A stretch of 64,000 nt of DNA from contig CAVWFH010000025.1 of assembly GCA_963754065.1 (NCBI GenBank), positions 20,400 to 84,399 on the forward strand. The letters are read 5' to 3'. Positions 29,055 to 36,439 of the stretch are shown one piece after another. Each line of letters begins with the position of its first letter. Position 1 is the first letter of the stretch. The translations under genes and the position numbers were made by a program. The DNA is from JALORV01 sp963754065. Lineage in GTDB: Bacteria > Pseudomonadota > Gammaproteobacteria > Burkholderiales > Burkholderiaceae_F. Below the pieces are notes generated by a model. It worked only from the letters and a program-made list of their open reading frames with translations. It did no database searches and was not told the DNA's origin.

Positions 29055-30920
29055 TTAGGTTGGCTTGTCTGGTGTGCGTCGGAAACGGCTCTGAGGTTGC
29101 TGGCGCGGCTGTTCGTTGGCCTCTGCGGAGTCCAGTTCCGGACGCGTTGCCCGCTCCTCGACACTGCGCCGGACGGCAGAGAGGGTCGTTGTCTGGGCAA
29201 CGCTGGTGAGGAAGGCGTTGACGTCCTTGTATTCGCGATAGATCCGCCGCACGAGCGGAATGAAGCGATCTACAAGATGCGGGTCAAACTGCCGCTCTCG
29301 TTCCCGCGCAAGCTGGCCCAGGGCCTCTTCGACCGTGTAGGCACGTCGATAGATACGATCGTGAACCATGGCATCGAAGGCGTCGCACAGGCCGACGATA
29401 CGCGCGGGTAGCGGGATGGCATTGCCAGCCAGTTGCTCGGGGTACCCGCCGCCGTCCCAGTGCTCGTGATGATGGCGCGCGATTTCTTCGGCCAGGGTCG
29501 CGTAGGGGAGTCGAGCGCGACTCAACATGTCTGCCCCATTGGCGGCGTGGGTCTCGATGATGTGCCGTTCGCCTGCAGAGAGCGCGGTTTTCTTGAGAAT
29601 GACCGAATCGGGAATGACGATCTTGCCGATGTCGTGCAGTCGAGCGGCCTGCTCAAGTTGCGTCGCTTCCGCTTCGCTCATGTCGGTCTCGATTGCGAGC
29701 ATTTTCGCCCACATGGCTACGCGGAACGCGTGCTCGCCAGCAGGCTCTTCTCGCAACTCGACCCGCATCGCCATTTGCTCGAGGAACTCGTACTGCTTGG
29801 CCGCGAGTTCCATTAGGTTCGCCTTGAGCTTCTCGTCGGTCGCTTCCAGCGCCTCAAGGCCCGCTGCATCGGGGGCGGGCAACTTCAGTCTCTGCAAGTG
29901 CAATGCCTGATGCTGCTCGATGGCCTCCTGATTGGCCCTTCGCATCCGCATCATGACTTCCCGATGTGCTGAGACAGCACGATCCGGCTTCCCAGCCCGC
30001 TCAAATGCCAGCACTGAGGCCTGAAGCGTTTCGTAGAGCAAACCTGTATGTTGGCGCGCCTGATCAACAATGCCCGCGATGCGCGAGAGACCGACGTCCT
30101 GATGGCCGCTATAGACCTCGACCAGGCCACGCGTTGACGTCGCCGACAACGATGCTCGCGCCGACTTGGCACGCTCTGCCATGGCCCGCGCAAACTCGGA
30201 CCTAGCCACTGCCTCCTCGATGCGGTTGGTGGCCAGCAGCAGCCGCACGTAGGTCGACTCGGTTAGGACCCGTGTCTGTTCCTGGTCCCGGTTCGTCGGC
30301 TCCTGCAGAAGTGCGATCGCTTCCTCGACACTGTCGAGGCCGCGCAGGTATTCGTGCAAACGCAAGCTGCAGAAAGCCGATCCATGCAGCGCCTTCGCGG
30401 CGGCGTACCGTGCTTCCGCGGAGTCGGGCAGTTCACAAGCCATTGCAAGTGCCCGCTCAAACGACACGCGCGCGTCGGTAAACAGCGTCGCATCTGAGAA
30501 CGCAGTGGCTATATTGATCCAGGCAGCGACGACGAAGTACTGCTCGCCGAGTTGCTCAGCGAGATCGAGCGCGCGCAGCAAACTGTTGACCGCGTCCGTG
30601 AGGTTGTTTGTTGCGCTGAGGATGAGTCCTTGAAGGTTCAGGGCCTTGCGAAGCTGTGCCGTGTCGCCCGCTTGGTCGGAGAGCATCACCGCAAGAGCAA
30701 TCGGTTCCACTCCGCTGAACACTTTCTGCCCGTGGAAGTAGTACTGCGCAGCCACGTCGAAAAGGACGGAGATGCGGCGCGGCGGTGCGACAGAGTATGG
30801 AACCGCTTTCAGCCGAGACAGGCAGCGGTCAAGAAATACCGGGGTATCAGCGACAGGAGCCGCGAGGTTTCGCTGCAGATCGTCCGCGATCCTCGATAAC
30901 TCTTCTTCGTGAGTGTCCAT
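29055..30920 (-). CDS. TPR-like helical repeat protein with C-terminal HD-GYP phosphodiesterase domain, copy 2
   Basis: A 621-residue intact protein. Residues 1 to about 370 are all-helical with repeats of TPR character (for example AVNSLLRALDLAEQLGEQYFVVAAWINIATAF and DARVSFERALAMA), with no signal peptide or membrane segment, so it is cytoplasmic. Residues about 375-560 are an HD-GYP domain with ARLHDIGKIVIPDS (His429 and Asp430), HHHEHWDGGGYP (GYP at 492-494) and PLPARIVGLCDAFDAM. This is the pattern of an active cyclic-di-GMP phosphodiesterase. The tail is low-complexity. It is divergent from the peptide gene at 31110 and downstream of a decayed paralogue. A helical-repeat sensor driving an HD-GYP output is inferred; no receiver or PAS domain is present. 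Confidence 0.85.
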   Translation of the reverse strand: MDTHEEELSRIADDLQRNLAAPVADTPVFLDRCLSRLKAVPYSVAPPRRISVLFDVAAQYYFHGQKVFSGVEPIALAVMLSDQAGDTAQLRKALNLQGLILSATNNLTDAVNSLLRALDLAEQLGEQYFVVAAWINIATAFSDATLFTDARVSFERALAMACELPDSAEARYAAAKALHGSAFCSLRLHEYLRGLDSVEEAIALLQEPTNRDQEQTRVLTESTYVRLLLATNRIEEAVARSEFARAMAERAKSARASLSATSTRGLVEVYSGHQDVGLSRIAGIVDQARQHTGLLYETLQASVLAFERAGKPDRAVSAHREVMMRMRRANQEAIEQHQALHLQRLKLPAPDAAGLEALEATDEKLKANLMELAAKQYEFLEQMAMRVELREEPAGEHAFRVAMWAKMLAIETDMSEAEATQLEQAARLHDIGKIVIPDSVILKKTALSAGERHIIETHAANGADMLSRARLPYATLAEEIARHHHEHWDGGGYPEQLAGNAIPLPARIVGLCDAFDAMVHDRIYRRAYTVEEALGQLARERERQFDPHLVDRFIPLVRRIYREYKDVNAFLTSVAQTTTLSAVRRSVEERATRPELDSAEANEQPRQQPQSRFRRTPDKPT

Positions 30921-31026
30921 CAGGTCGCCGCTCGCCAGGCCGGCAGACGGGAAAAAGCTGCCGGAGTCTGCCTTAGGACCGCAAGTCTGGAAAGTGCTTT
31001 AAGAGGGGATTTTCGAGCCGCACTAG

Positions 31027-31041
31027 AACCTTCACAGTTCG
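31027..31041. promoter_or_regulatory. Conserved 15-bp block between copy 2 HD-GYP and peptide genes
   Basis: An exact second occurrence of AACCTTCACAGTTCG, 69 bp before the peptide ATG and 106 bp before the divergent HD-GYP start. Flanking similarity to unit 1 includes a purine-rich TAAGAGGGGATTTT on one side and CCAACCAAAACAGTTTGCGGAAAAGGA before the peptide start. The preservation of this block across a diverged duplication suggests function. Confidence 0.45.
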
Positions 31042-31109
31042 CCCCATGCCGGCCCGGCTGCGGGGCGGTAAAGACCAACCAAAACAGTTTGCGGAAAAGG
31101 ATACCCATC

Positions 31110-31244
31110 ATGACCACGATCGTGCTCGTCGAGACCACCAACGCCAAAGAAATCCAGGAAGCCCAAACCCACGAAATCGTTGAATTGGCCGTCACCGACC
31201 TCGACATGATCGGCGGTGGCAACCTTACCGGCCTGGTCGTCTAG
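31110..31244 (+). CDS. Short peptide precursor with double-glycine-type leader
   Basis: A 44-residue peptide (MTTIVLVETTNAKEIQEAQ at the start) with an acidic leader ending VELAVTDLDMIGGG and only NLTGLVV before the stop. If cleavage follows the third glycine, Ile, Leu and Leu fall at -4, -7 and -12, exactly the consensus recognised by C39 peptidase domains of bacteriocin exporters. The product would then be a hydrophobic heptapeptide. GGAAAAGGA lies just upstream of ATG 31110. A C39-containing exporter is encoded 0.7 kb downstream. Such a short product fits a signal better than a bacteriocin, but function is not established. Confidence 0.7.
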   Translation: MTTIVLVETTNAKEIQEAQTHEIVELAVTDLDMIGGGNLTGLVV

Positions 31245-31382
31245 CCATCGCTCTTGGCGCCGGCCTTGCGGACGGCCGATTCAGCTAAGTAACGGGTTTT
31301 CCGGAGTGCCGCTCAAGCGGCACGTCGAGACGCTTACACAGCGCCCCGGACCCTCGTTCCAAACGCAAGTTCCGCAACTATC

Positions 31383-31408
31383 ACGGCGCCGACGGGCGCC
31401 GTTTTTTT
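31383..31408 (+). terminator. Intrinsic terminator of unit 2
   Basis: An 8-bp stem ACGGCGCC / GGCGCCGT with loop GACG and seven T residues, identical to the terminator of unit 1. The 138 bp between the peptide stop and this hairpin carry no further gene that I can support. Confidence 0.85.
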
Positions 31409-31521
31409 GTCTGCGGCCGAAGGCACCAAATACCAGCCTCGGGCGGGCCGACCTCCGGCTAATCTGTCCGGAGTGTCCCCGGGGCTTTAACCGGTTGCCG
31501 CGTTGTGCCAGACTCTCCCTC

Positions 31522-31845
31522 ATGAAAACCGCCCACCTCCTCCTCATCGCTACGACGGCTGTTCTGGCGGCCTGTGCCGCTACCAGCCCGAACACCGATA
31601 CGCCCACCGGACCGGGGCAATTGGTCAATCTGACGCTTCAGCCGGCGCGCGTGTCGCCCAACCCGCAGGGTGCGCTGCTGCTGGGGTCCTGGACGGGTTG
31701 TCGGATCGACTACGTCGACCGGGCGTCGGGCGACAACGTTTGGCAGTTCCGCGTGTCGCCGACAGCGCGGGTACCGAAGGTCGAGCAGTGCCTGGAGTCG
31801 CTGCGCGGCCAGCCGGGCGTGACGGGTGTACAGCCCGTCAAATAG
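31522..31845 (+). CDS. Small lipoprotein of unknown function
   Basis: A 107-residue protein starting MKTAHLLLIATTAVLAAC, a lipoprotein signal peptide with lipobox VLAAC. The mature part is a small beta-rich domain (VNLTLQPARVSPNPQGALLLGSW, and WQFRVSPTARVPKVEQCLESL). I do not recognise the family. It lies between the peptide gene and the exporter, in the opposite direction to the exporter, and may be unrelated to them. Confidence 0.65.
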   Translation: MKTAHLLLIATTAVLAACAATSPNTDTPTGPGQLVNLTLQPARVSPNPQGALLLGSWTGCRIDYVDRASGDNVWQFRVSPTARVPKVEQCLESLRGQPGVTGVQPVK

Positions 31846-31868
31846 TCGTCCTCGGAAGAAATCTTCGA

Positions 31869-31891
31869 ACGGCGCCTGCGGGCGCCGTTTT
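31869..31891. terminator. Intrinsic terminator between convergent genes
   Basis: The stem AACGGCGCC / GGCGCCGTT with loop TGCG is followed by TT at its 3' side. It separates the lipoprotein gene from the convergent exporter gene and resembles the two upstream terminators in stem sequence. It could act in both directions, though the minus-strand side has a poor T-run. Confidence 0.65.
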
Positions 31892-31907
31892 CGTTGGCGT
31901 GACGCTT

Positions 31908-33974
31908 TCAGCCGTCGCCGAGCCGCACGATCCGGTCGACCGCACCGACCGTCTCAGGCCGATGGCTGACGATCACTAGTCCAATCCCGGTGTGCCTTAG
32001 TCCGTCAGTGATCGCTCGCTCGCGAGCCAGATCGAGCTGGTCGAACGTCTCGTCGAGGAACAGGATCTGCGGCTGGCGGTATAGCGCCCGCGCCAGCAGC
32101 ACGCGGCTGCGCTGGCCGCCGGACAGAGCGACTCCGAGGCTGCCGACGATGGTGTTGTAGCCCATCGGCATGGCCGAGATGTCTTCGTCGATCATCGCCA
32201 GACGGGAGCACTCGCGTACCCGAGCGGGGTCGTGCTGGGGATCGAAGAAGCTGATGTTGTCCTCGATCGTGCCGACGAACAGGTGGTCGTCCTGCATTAC
32301 GACACCGATACGGCTGCGGTAGGCCCCCTTGTCCCAGTCGCGCACGTCGCGCCCGGCGGCGGTCAGCGTGCCCTCGGTCCGATCGAGCAGGCCCGCCAGC
32401 ACCTTGACCAGTGTCGTTTTTCCGCTACCCGACGGTCCGACAATGGCCACCATTTCGCCCGGCCGGGCACTGAACGCCATGCCACGGAACACGAAGCCCT
32501 CGATGCCGTAGGCAAACCCGAGGTCGCGGGACTCCAGCACGAAGGCCCCGGTCGGGGCGTCGGCCCGTGCGACGGTCGGCAGTTCGGCCGCGCTCTCGGT
32601 GGGCGCCAGCGCGATGTCGGCCACGCGATCGGCATGCAGGTCGAGCATGCGGAACTCGATCGTCTTGTCGACGAGGTTGTTGACGCGCGTGATGAAGAGC
32701 AGCTTGAACAGCAGGAACGCGAACAGCATGCCGACCGAGAGCTGGCCTTCGAGAACGGCATTGGCGCCGAGCCAGATCACGATCACGTTTTCCAGCCCGA
32801 AGATCAGCACGTTGCCCGCACGCTGCATCAAGGCGAGGTTCTGCACACGCACGTCGGCGTTGGTCTGGTCGACCACGTGGTTCAGGTAGGCGGCGCGGCG
32901 CTCGCTTTCGCGCAGGTTGAGCTTGATTGCCATCATCCCGCGCAGCGTCTCGATGAAATGCGTCGCGGCCTTGGCCTCGTGCACGATGCGCTCGTCGGTC
33001 GCTCGCCGCTGCGGTCCGTACATGGCCCAGCGCAGGCTGCCGTAAAGCAGCGCGGCGATCACGACGATGACCGTCAGCGTCGTGCTGTACCAGGACATGA
33101 CGGCCAGCGTGACGACCACCATCACGCCGTCCATCACGGTCTCCAGGAACGTCAGAGACAGCGTGCGCTGGATGGCATCGACCGAGCGGAAGCGCGAGAC
33201 GATGTCACCGATGTGCCGCTTCTCGAACCACGCCAGCGGCAGCCGCAGCAGCCGCGCGAAGAGAGTGTCGAGCAGTTGCAGGTTCAGCCGCGTACTGATG
33301 TAGACGCCCAGCCAGGATCGAAGCGCCGTGATGATGGCGATCATCACCGCCAGCATCCCGAAACCGATGCCGAGTACGGCCAGCAGGTCGCGGTCGCGAC
33401 CGACGACGACGCGATCCACCACCAGCTGCAGGAAAAACGGCGAGGCAATCGCGAGCACCTCGAGTACCAGCGACAGGAGGAGCACCTGCGTGACCGCTGA
33501 ACGCAGGCCGGTCGCGGTCTTCACGAGCTGCCAGGCGCTGATTTTCTCGCGTTCGTCGCGCTCGGCGAAGCCCGTCGTGGGCGTGAGTTCCATCGCCACG
33601 CCGGTGTAGTGGTCCGAGGCTTCCCTGAGCGTCAGCACACGCCGGCCGCGCGCCGGATCGTTCACGGTGATGCGATCGCCCGATGTCTTCGTCAGCACGA
33701 CGAAGTGGTTCATGTCCCAATGCAGGATCGCCGGCAGCTTGAGCTGGCCCAGGCCCTCGAGCGGCACCTTCACGCCGCGCGCGGCGAGCTTCATCGTGTC
33801 GGCAATGGCGCTGATGTGCTTCAGCGTCACGCCTTTCATCGACGGCGCCAGCCGCAGTCGCATGGCCGACAGGTCGGTGCGGAAGCCGTGGTAGCTGGCG
33901 ATCATCGCCACGCAGGCGATGCCGCATTCCGGCGCTTCGCTCTGCAGGATCATCGGCACGCGCCTACCGAACAT
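31908..33974 (-). CDS. Peptidase-containing ABC exporter (C39 domain, PCAT type)
   Basis: A 688-residue half-transporter. Residues 1-130 are a C39 cysteine protease with the full catalytic set: Gln11 and Cys17 in LQSEAPECGIACVAM, His90 in WDMNHFVVL and Asp106 in VNDPARG. This domain cleaves double-glycine leaders during export. A six-helix membrane domain follows (about 160-440). The ATPase has Walker A GPSGSGKTTL, signature LSGGQRSRVLLARAL and Walker B ILFLDE. It closely resembles the CvaB/RaxB/LagD group. GGAGG lies five bases before ATG 33974. The adaptor gene is 75 bp upstream on the same strand. The likely substrates are the short GG peptides at 28760 and 31110. Confidence 0.92.
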   Translation of the reverse strand: MFGRRVPMILQSEAPECGIACVAMIASYHGFRTDLSAMRLRLAPSMKGVTLKHISAIADTMKLAARGVKVPLEGLGQLKLPAILHWDMNHFVVLTKTSGDRITVNDPARGRRVLTLREASDHYTGVAMELTPTTGFAERDEREKISAWQLVKTATGLRSAVTQVLLLSLVLEVLAIASPFFLQLVVDRVVVGRDRDLLAVLGIGFGMLAVMIAIITALRSWLGVYISTRLNLQLLDTLFARLLRLPLAWFEKRHIGDIVSRFRSVDAIQRTLSLTFLETVMDGVMVVVTLAVMSWYSTTLTVIVVIAALLYGSLRWAMYGPQRRATDERIVHEAKAATHFIETLRGMMAIKLNLRESERRAAYLNHVVDQTNADVRVQNLALMQRAGNVLIFGLENVIVIWLGANAVLEGQLSVGMLFAFLLFKLLFITRVNNLVDKTIEFRMLDLHADRVADIALAPTESAAELPTVARADAPTGAFVLESRDLGFAYGIEGFVFRGMAFSARPGEMVAIVGPSGSGKTTLVKVLAGLLDRTEGTLTAAGRDVRDWDKGAYRSRIGVVMQDDHLFVGTIEDNISFFDPQHDPARVRECSRLAMIDEDISAMPMGYNTIVGSLGVALSGGQRSRVLLARALYRQPQILFLDETFDQLDLARERAITDGLRHTGIGLVIVSHRPETVGAVDRIVRLGDG

Positions 33975-34049
33975 CGCGCCTCCATGTGAGACGCGTGGCG
34001 GCCGAGCTGGCGACGAGGCACGGCGCGAATCCGCCGCGCGACGCCCGCC

Positions 34050-35309
34050 TCACTGGAACCTCTCTTTCAGCGACAGCACCGGCTCAAAGACCCATTCCCA
34101 GACCTTGCGCTTCTCCTGCAGGATGTCGGCGTTGACCATCATTCCGGAGCGCAACGGCAGCTTCTGGCCGCCGGCGGCGACGTACTGGGCGTCGAGCTTG
34201 ACGTCGACGCGATACACGGGCTCTTTCACGACGAGCTGGCCGACCTTTTCGCCCGCCGACCACACGGTGCGGCTGACACGCTCGACCGTGCCGCGGTACT
34301 GGCCGAAACGCTGGAACGGAAAGGCGTCGTAGCGCAGCACGACTTCCTGCCCCGGCTGCACGAAACCGATCGCGCGCGTCGGCACCAGCAGCTGCGCGTG
34401 CAGCCCGCTGCCCTTGGGCACGACCACCGCCAGGGGCGCGCTCTCGGCCACGGTCTCGCCGCGCGCGGCGGCGATGTTGGTCAGCACGCCTGCCACCGGT
34501 GCACGGATCACGTTCTCGCGCTTGGCGTCCTCCTGCACGCTGCCCTGCTGCAGTTCGCTCATCTGCCGCCGGATCTGGTCGAGCTGCGTCTGATTCTTCA
34601 GTTCGAGCGACGGCAGCTCCGACCGTGCCGCCGTCAGTTCGCGCTCGACGCCGGACCGTTCCCGTTTCAGCGCCTCGACCTTGACCTGCTGGTCGAGCAC
34701 GTTGTTGCGGAACTCGATCAGCTTGGACTCCGAATAGAACTTGTCCTTGAACAGTTCTTCAGCGCGCTGGAATTCGCTGCGTGCCGATGCCAGCCGCGTT
34801 TCCTGCGCGCGCAGTTCGGAGGCGAACTGGAGCAGTTCACGCTCCAGGTCCGCGATCTTCCGGCGCAGCGCATCGGCCTGCTGCTGGCCCAGCAGCTTGA
34901 CCTGCTGCTGCTCCCGCTCCAGCCCTGCGATGCGTTCGCCGATCTCGCGCTGGACCAGTTCCCCGGAGGTCACCCCGGACGCGGTACCGCGCTCAAACGA
35001 CAGGCGGATCAGCGGCTGCCCGGCCTCGACCTCGTCGCCTTCCCTGGCCAGCAGTTCGGCGACCGTCCCGGGTTCCGGGGCGAGGATGCGCGCCGCGCCT
35101 GAATCCAGTGCCAGGAAGCCGTCGACGCGCTCGCGCCGCGCGTATTCGCCCCAGATCGAAAACGCCACCAGCGCCGCGGCAAAGGCGACCGCCAGTGTGG
35201 TGAAGATCCACAGTGGAACCGGCTGCGCGAGCGACACTTCGCCGAGCAGCTTTTCGCGCTGCGCGTCGATCGCTTCTTGCCGGAAGAGTGACTTGGGCTC
35301 TGCTGCCAT
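34050..35309 (-). CDS. HlyD/CvaA-type membrane fusion (adaptor) protein
   Basis: A 419-residue periplasmic adaptor. A cytoplasmic tail (AAEPKSLFRQEAIDAQREKLLG) and one transmembrane helix (IFTTLAVAFAAALVAFSIWG) are followed by a lipoyl-like half motif (GTVAELLAREGDEVEAGQPLIRL). A long coiled coil (about 130-260) leads to the second lipoyl half (IRAPVAGVLTNI) and a beta-barrel domain. It would link the ABC exporter to an outer-membrane channel; no TolC gene is in the window. ATG 35309 matches the usual family start, although in-frame upstream ATG codons exist. Confidence 0.9.
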   Translation of the reverse strand: MAAEPKSLFRQEAIDAQREKLLGEVSLAQPVPLWIFTTLAVAFAAALVAFSIWGEYARRERVDGFLALDSGAARILAPEPGTVAELLAREGDEVEAGQPLIRLSFERGTASGVTSGELVQREIGERIAGLEREQQQVKLLGQQQADALRRKIADLERELLQFASELRAQETRLASARSEFQRAEELFKDKFYSESKLIEFRNNVLDQQVKVEALKRERSGVERELTAARSELPSLELKNQTQLDQIRRQMSELQQGSVQEDAKRENVIRAPVAGVLTNIAAARGETVAESAPLAVVVPKGSGLHAQLLVPTRAIGFVQPGQEVVLRYDAFPFQRFGQYRGTVERVSRTVWSAGEKVGQLVVKEPVYRVDVKLDAQYVAAGGQKLPLRSGMMVNADILQEKRKVWEWVFEPVLSLKERFQ

Positions 35310-35439
35310 GGTCCAGGGGCGGGCGAGGCGCATTATGGGGCGGGCACCCGCCGGTGTGGTGAGTGCCCGCACACGTGGACTCACAAATGGGCGCTAGGCG
35401 TCGCGTTATATCGACATAACGGACATGTTGCTGCGATGA

Positions 35440-35487
35440 AAGCTCCGGGCCCTACGCTGTACGGACCCCTTCCGCCTTCCGGAGCTT
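35440..35487 (+). promoter_or_regulatory. Inverted repeat overlapping the ribosome binding site of the next gene
   Basis: AAGCTCCGG (35440-35448) is complementary to CCGGAGCTT (35479-35487). The right arm contains the GGAG that precedes the ATG at 35495. In mRNA the 9-bp stem with a 30-base loop could hide the ribosome binding site. A shorter inverted repeat GTTAT..ATAAC (35405-35420) lies upstream and may be an operator. Confidence 0.35.
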
Positions 35488-35494
35488 CGTCGCC

Positions 35495-35860
35495 ATGCCC
35501 GACCTGCGCTTACTCGCCTTCGCCGCAACTCTCCTGGCCGCGCCGCTGGGGATCGCGTGTGCTCAGGACGCCGATCCCGCGGTTGCCAGGACTCGCGCAG
35601 CCGCCGACGCCGCGCATGAACAACTGGTCGACCGGTACCGCGCCGTCTGGTCGCGGCTGAGTCCAGCGCAAAAGGCCGAGTTCGGATCGCGTGAGCGTGC
35701 CTGGCTAAATGGGGGCCGCGCCGAACAGGAACGACTCTGCGTGGAATCGCAACCCGCAGCGTCGGCCGCCCTGGCGACGCAGGCCTGCCGCCTGACGGTG
35801 ACCGAACAGCGACTCGCGACACTGCCCGCAACGGTGATCCACGCCAGCGCGCGGCCCTAG
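35495..35860 (+). CDS. Exported LprI/DUF1311-like protein
   Basis: A 121-residue protein with a Sec signal peptide (LLAFAATLLAAPLGIACAQ). The mature part matches the DUF1311/LprI pattern: LSPAQKAEFGSRERAWLN, a cysteine in QERLC, QACRLTVTEQRLATL and paired cysteines. Some members inhibit lysozyme; no function is shown here. It is convergent with the redoxin gene at the end of the cbb operon. Confidence 0.65.
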   Translation: MPDLRLLAFAATLLAAPLGIACAQDADPAVARTRAAADAAHEQLVDRYRAVWSRLSPAQKAEFGSRERAWLNGGRAEQERLCVESQPAASAALATQACRLTVTEQRLATLPATVIHASARP

Positions 35861-35879
35861 CGCAACCCGCTTTCGTCGA

Positions 35880-36428
35880 TCACTTCCACTTGATCGAGCA
35901 GCCGATGCTCGGGATCTGCTCGGCCGGGCCGCGTCCGGTCGTGGCCACCTGAAGCATCGCGTCGCGCAACTCGCGCTTTGCATCGGCCGGTGCGGGCTGA
36001 CGGCCCGAGGCATCGATTCGGCCCCGGTACTGAAGCAGCAGCTCGCGGTTGTAGCCGAAGAAATCCGGCGTGCAGACGGCGCCATGGGCCCTTGCGACCT
36101 CCTGCGACCCGTCAAAGAGGTAGGGAAATGGCAAGGCCTTGTCGCGCCACAGCCGCTGCATCGCCTCGAACGAATCCTCGGGATAGGCGGCGACATCGTT
36201 GCTGCTGATCGCGACGACGCCGATGCCGGCGGCCTGCAGCTCGATCGCATCGCGCACGATGCGATCGAGCACGGCCTTCACGTACGGGCAGTGGTTGCAG
36301 ATGAACATCACCAGCAGGCCCTTCGGACCGGCCACTTCGTCGCGGGTCCAGTCCTTGCCACAGACTCCGGGCAACCGGAAATCCGGCGCGAGGCTACCGA
36401 GTTCGGCAGCGGCGGATTGCGCAGCCAT
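35880..36428 (-). CDS. Thioredoxin-fold redoxin (AhpC/TSA-like)
   Basis: A 182-residue soluble protein of the thioredoxin superfamily. It begins LGSLAPDFRLPGVCGKDWT and has the active-site-like segment LLVMFICNHCPYVKAV, where CxxC is CNHC. The segment AHGAVCTPDFFGYNRELLLQYRG carries the family cis-proline region. It probably reduces thiols or peroxides. It starts 11 bp after the transketolase gene and is the last gene of the cbb operon, which suggests redox control or oxidative protection of the Calvin cycle (inference). Confidence 0.8.
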   Translation of the reverse strand: MAAQSAAAELGSLAPDFRLPGVCGKDWTRDEVAGPKGLLVMFICNHCPYVKAVLDRIVRDAIELQAAGIGVVAISSNDVAAYPEDSFEAMQRLWRDKALPFPYLFDGSQEVARAHGAVCTPDFFGYNRELLLQYRGRIDASGRQPAPADAKRELRDAMLQVATTGRGPAEQIPSIGCSIKWK

Positions 36429-36439
36429 CGATCGCGCGG

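Noticed and set aside
28791..29411. A 206-codon plus-strand frame starting inside peptide 1 and continuing past its terminator
   Set aside because: It reads through an intrinsic terminator and into the reverse strand of the HD-GYP gene. Only its first 20 or so residues, carrying the GGG leader motif, are meaningful.
32232..33500. A 422-codon plus-strand open frame over the C39 exporter
   Set aside because: It is antisense to a gene with complete catalytic and ATPase motifs and has no domain of its own.
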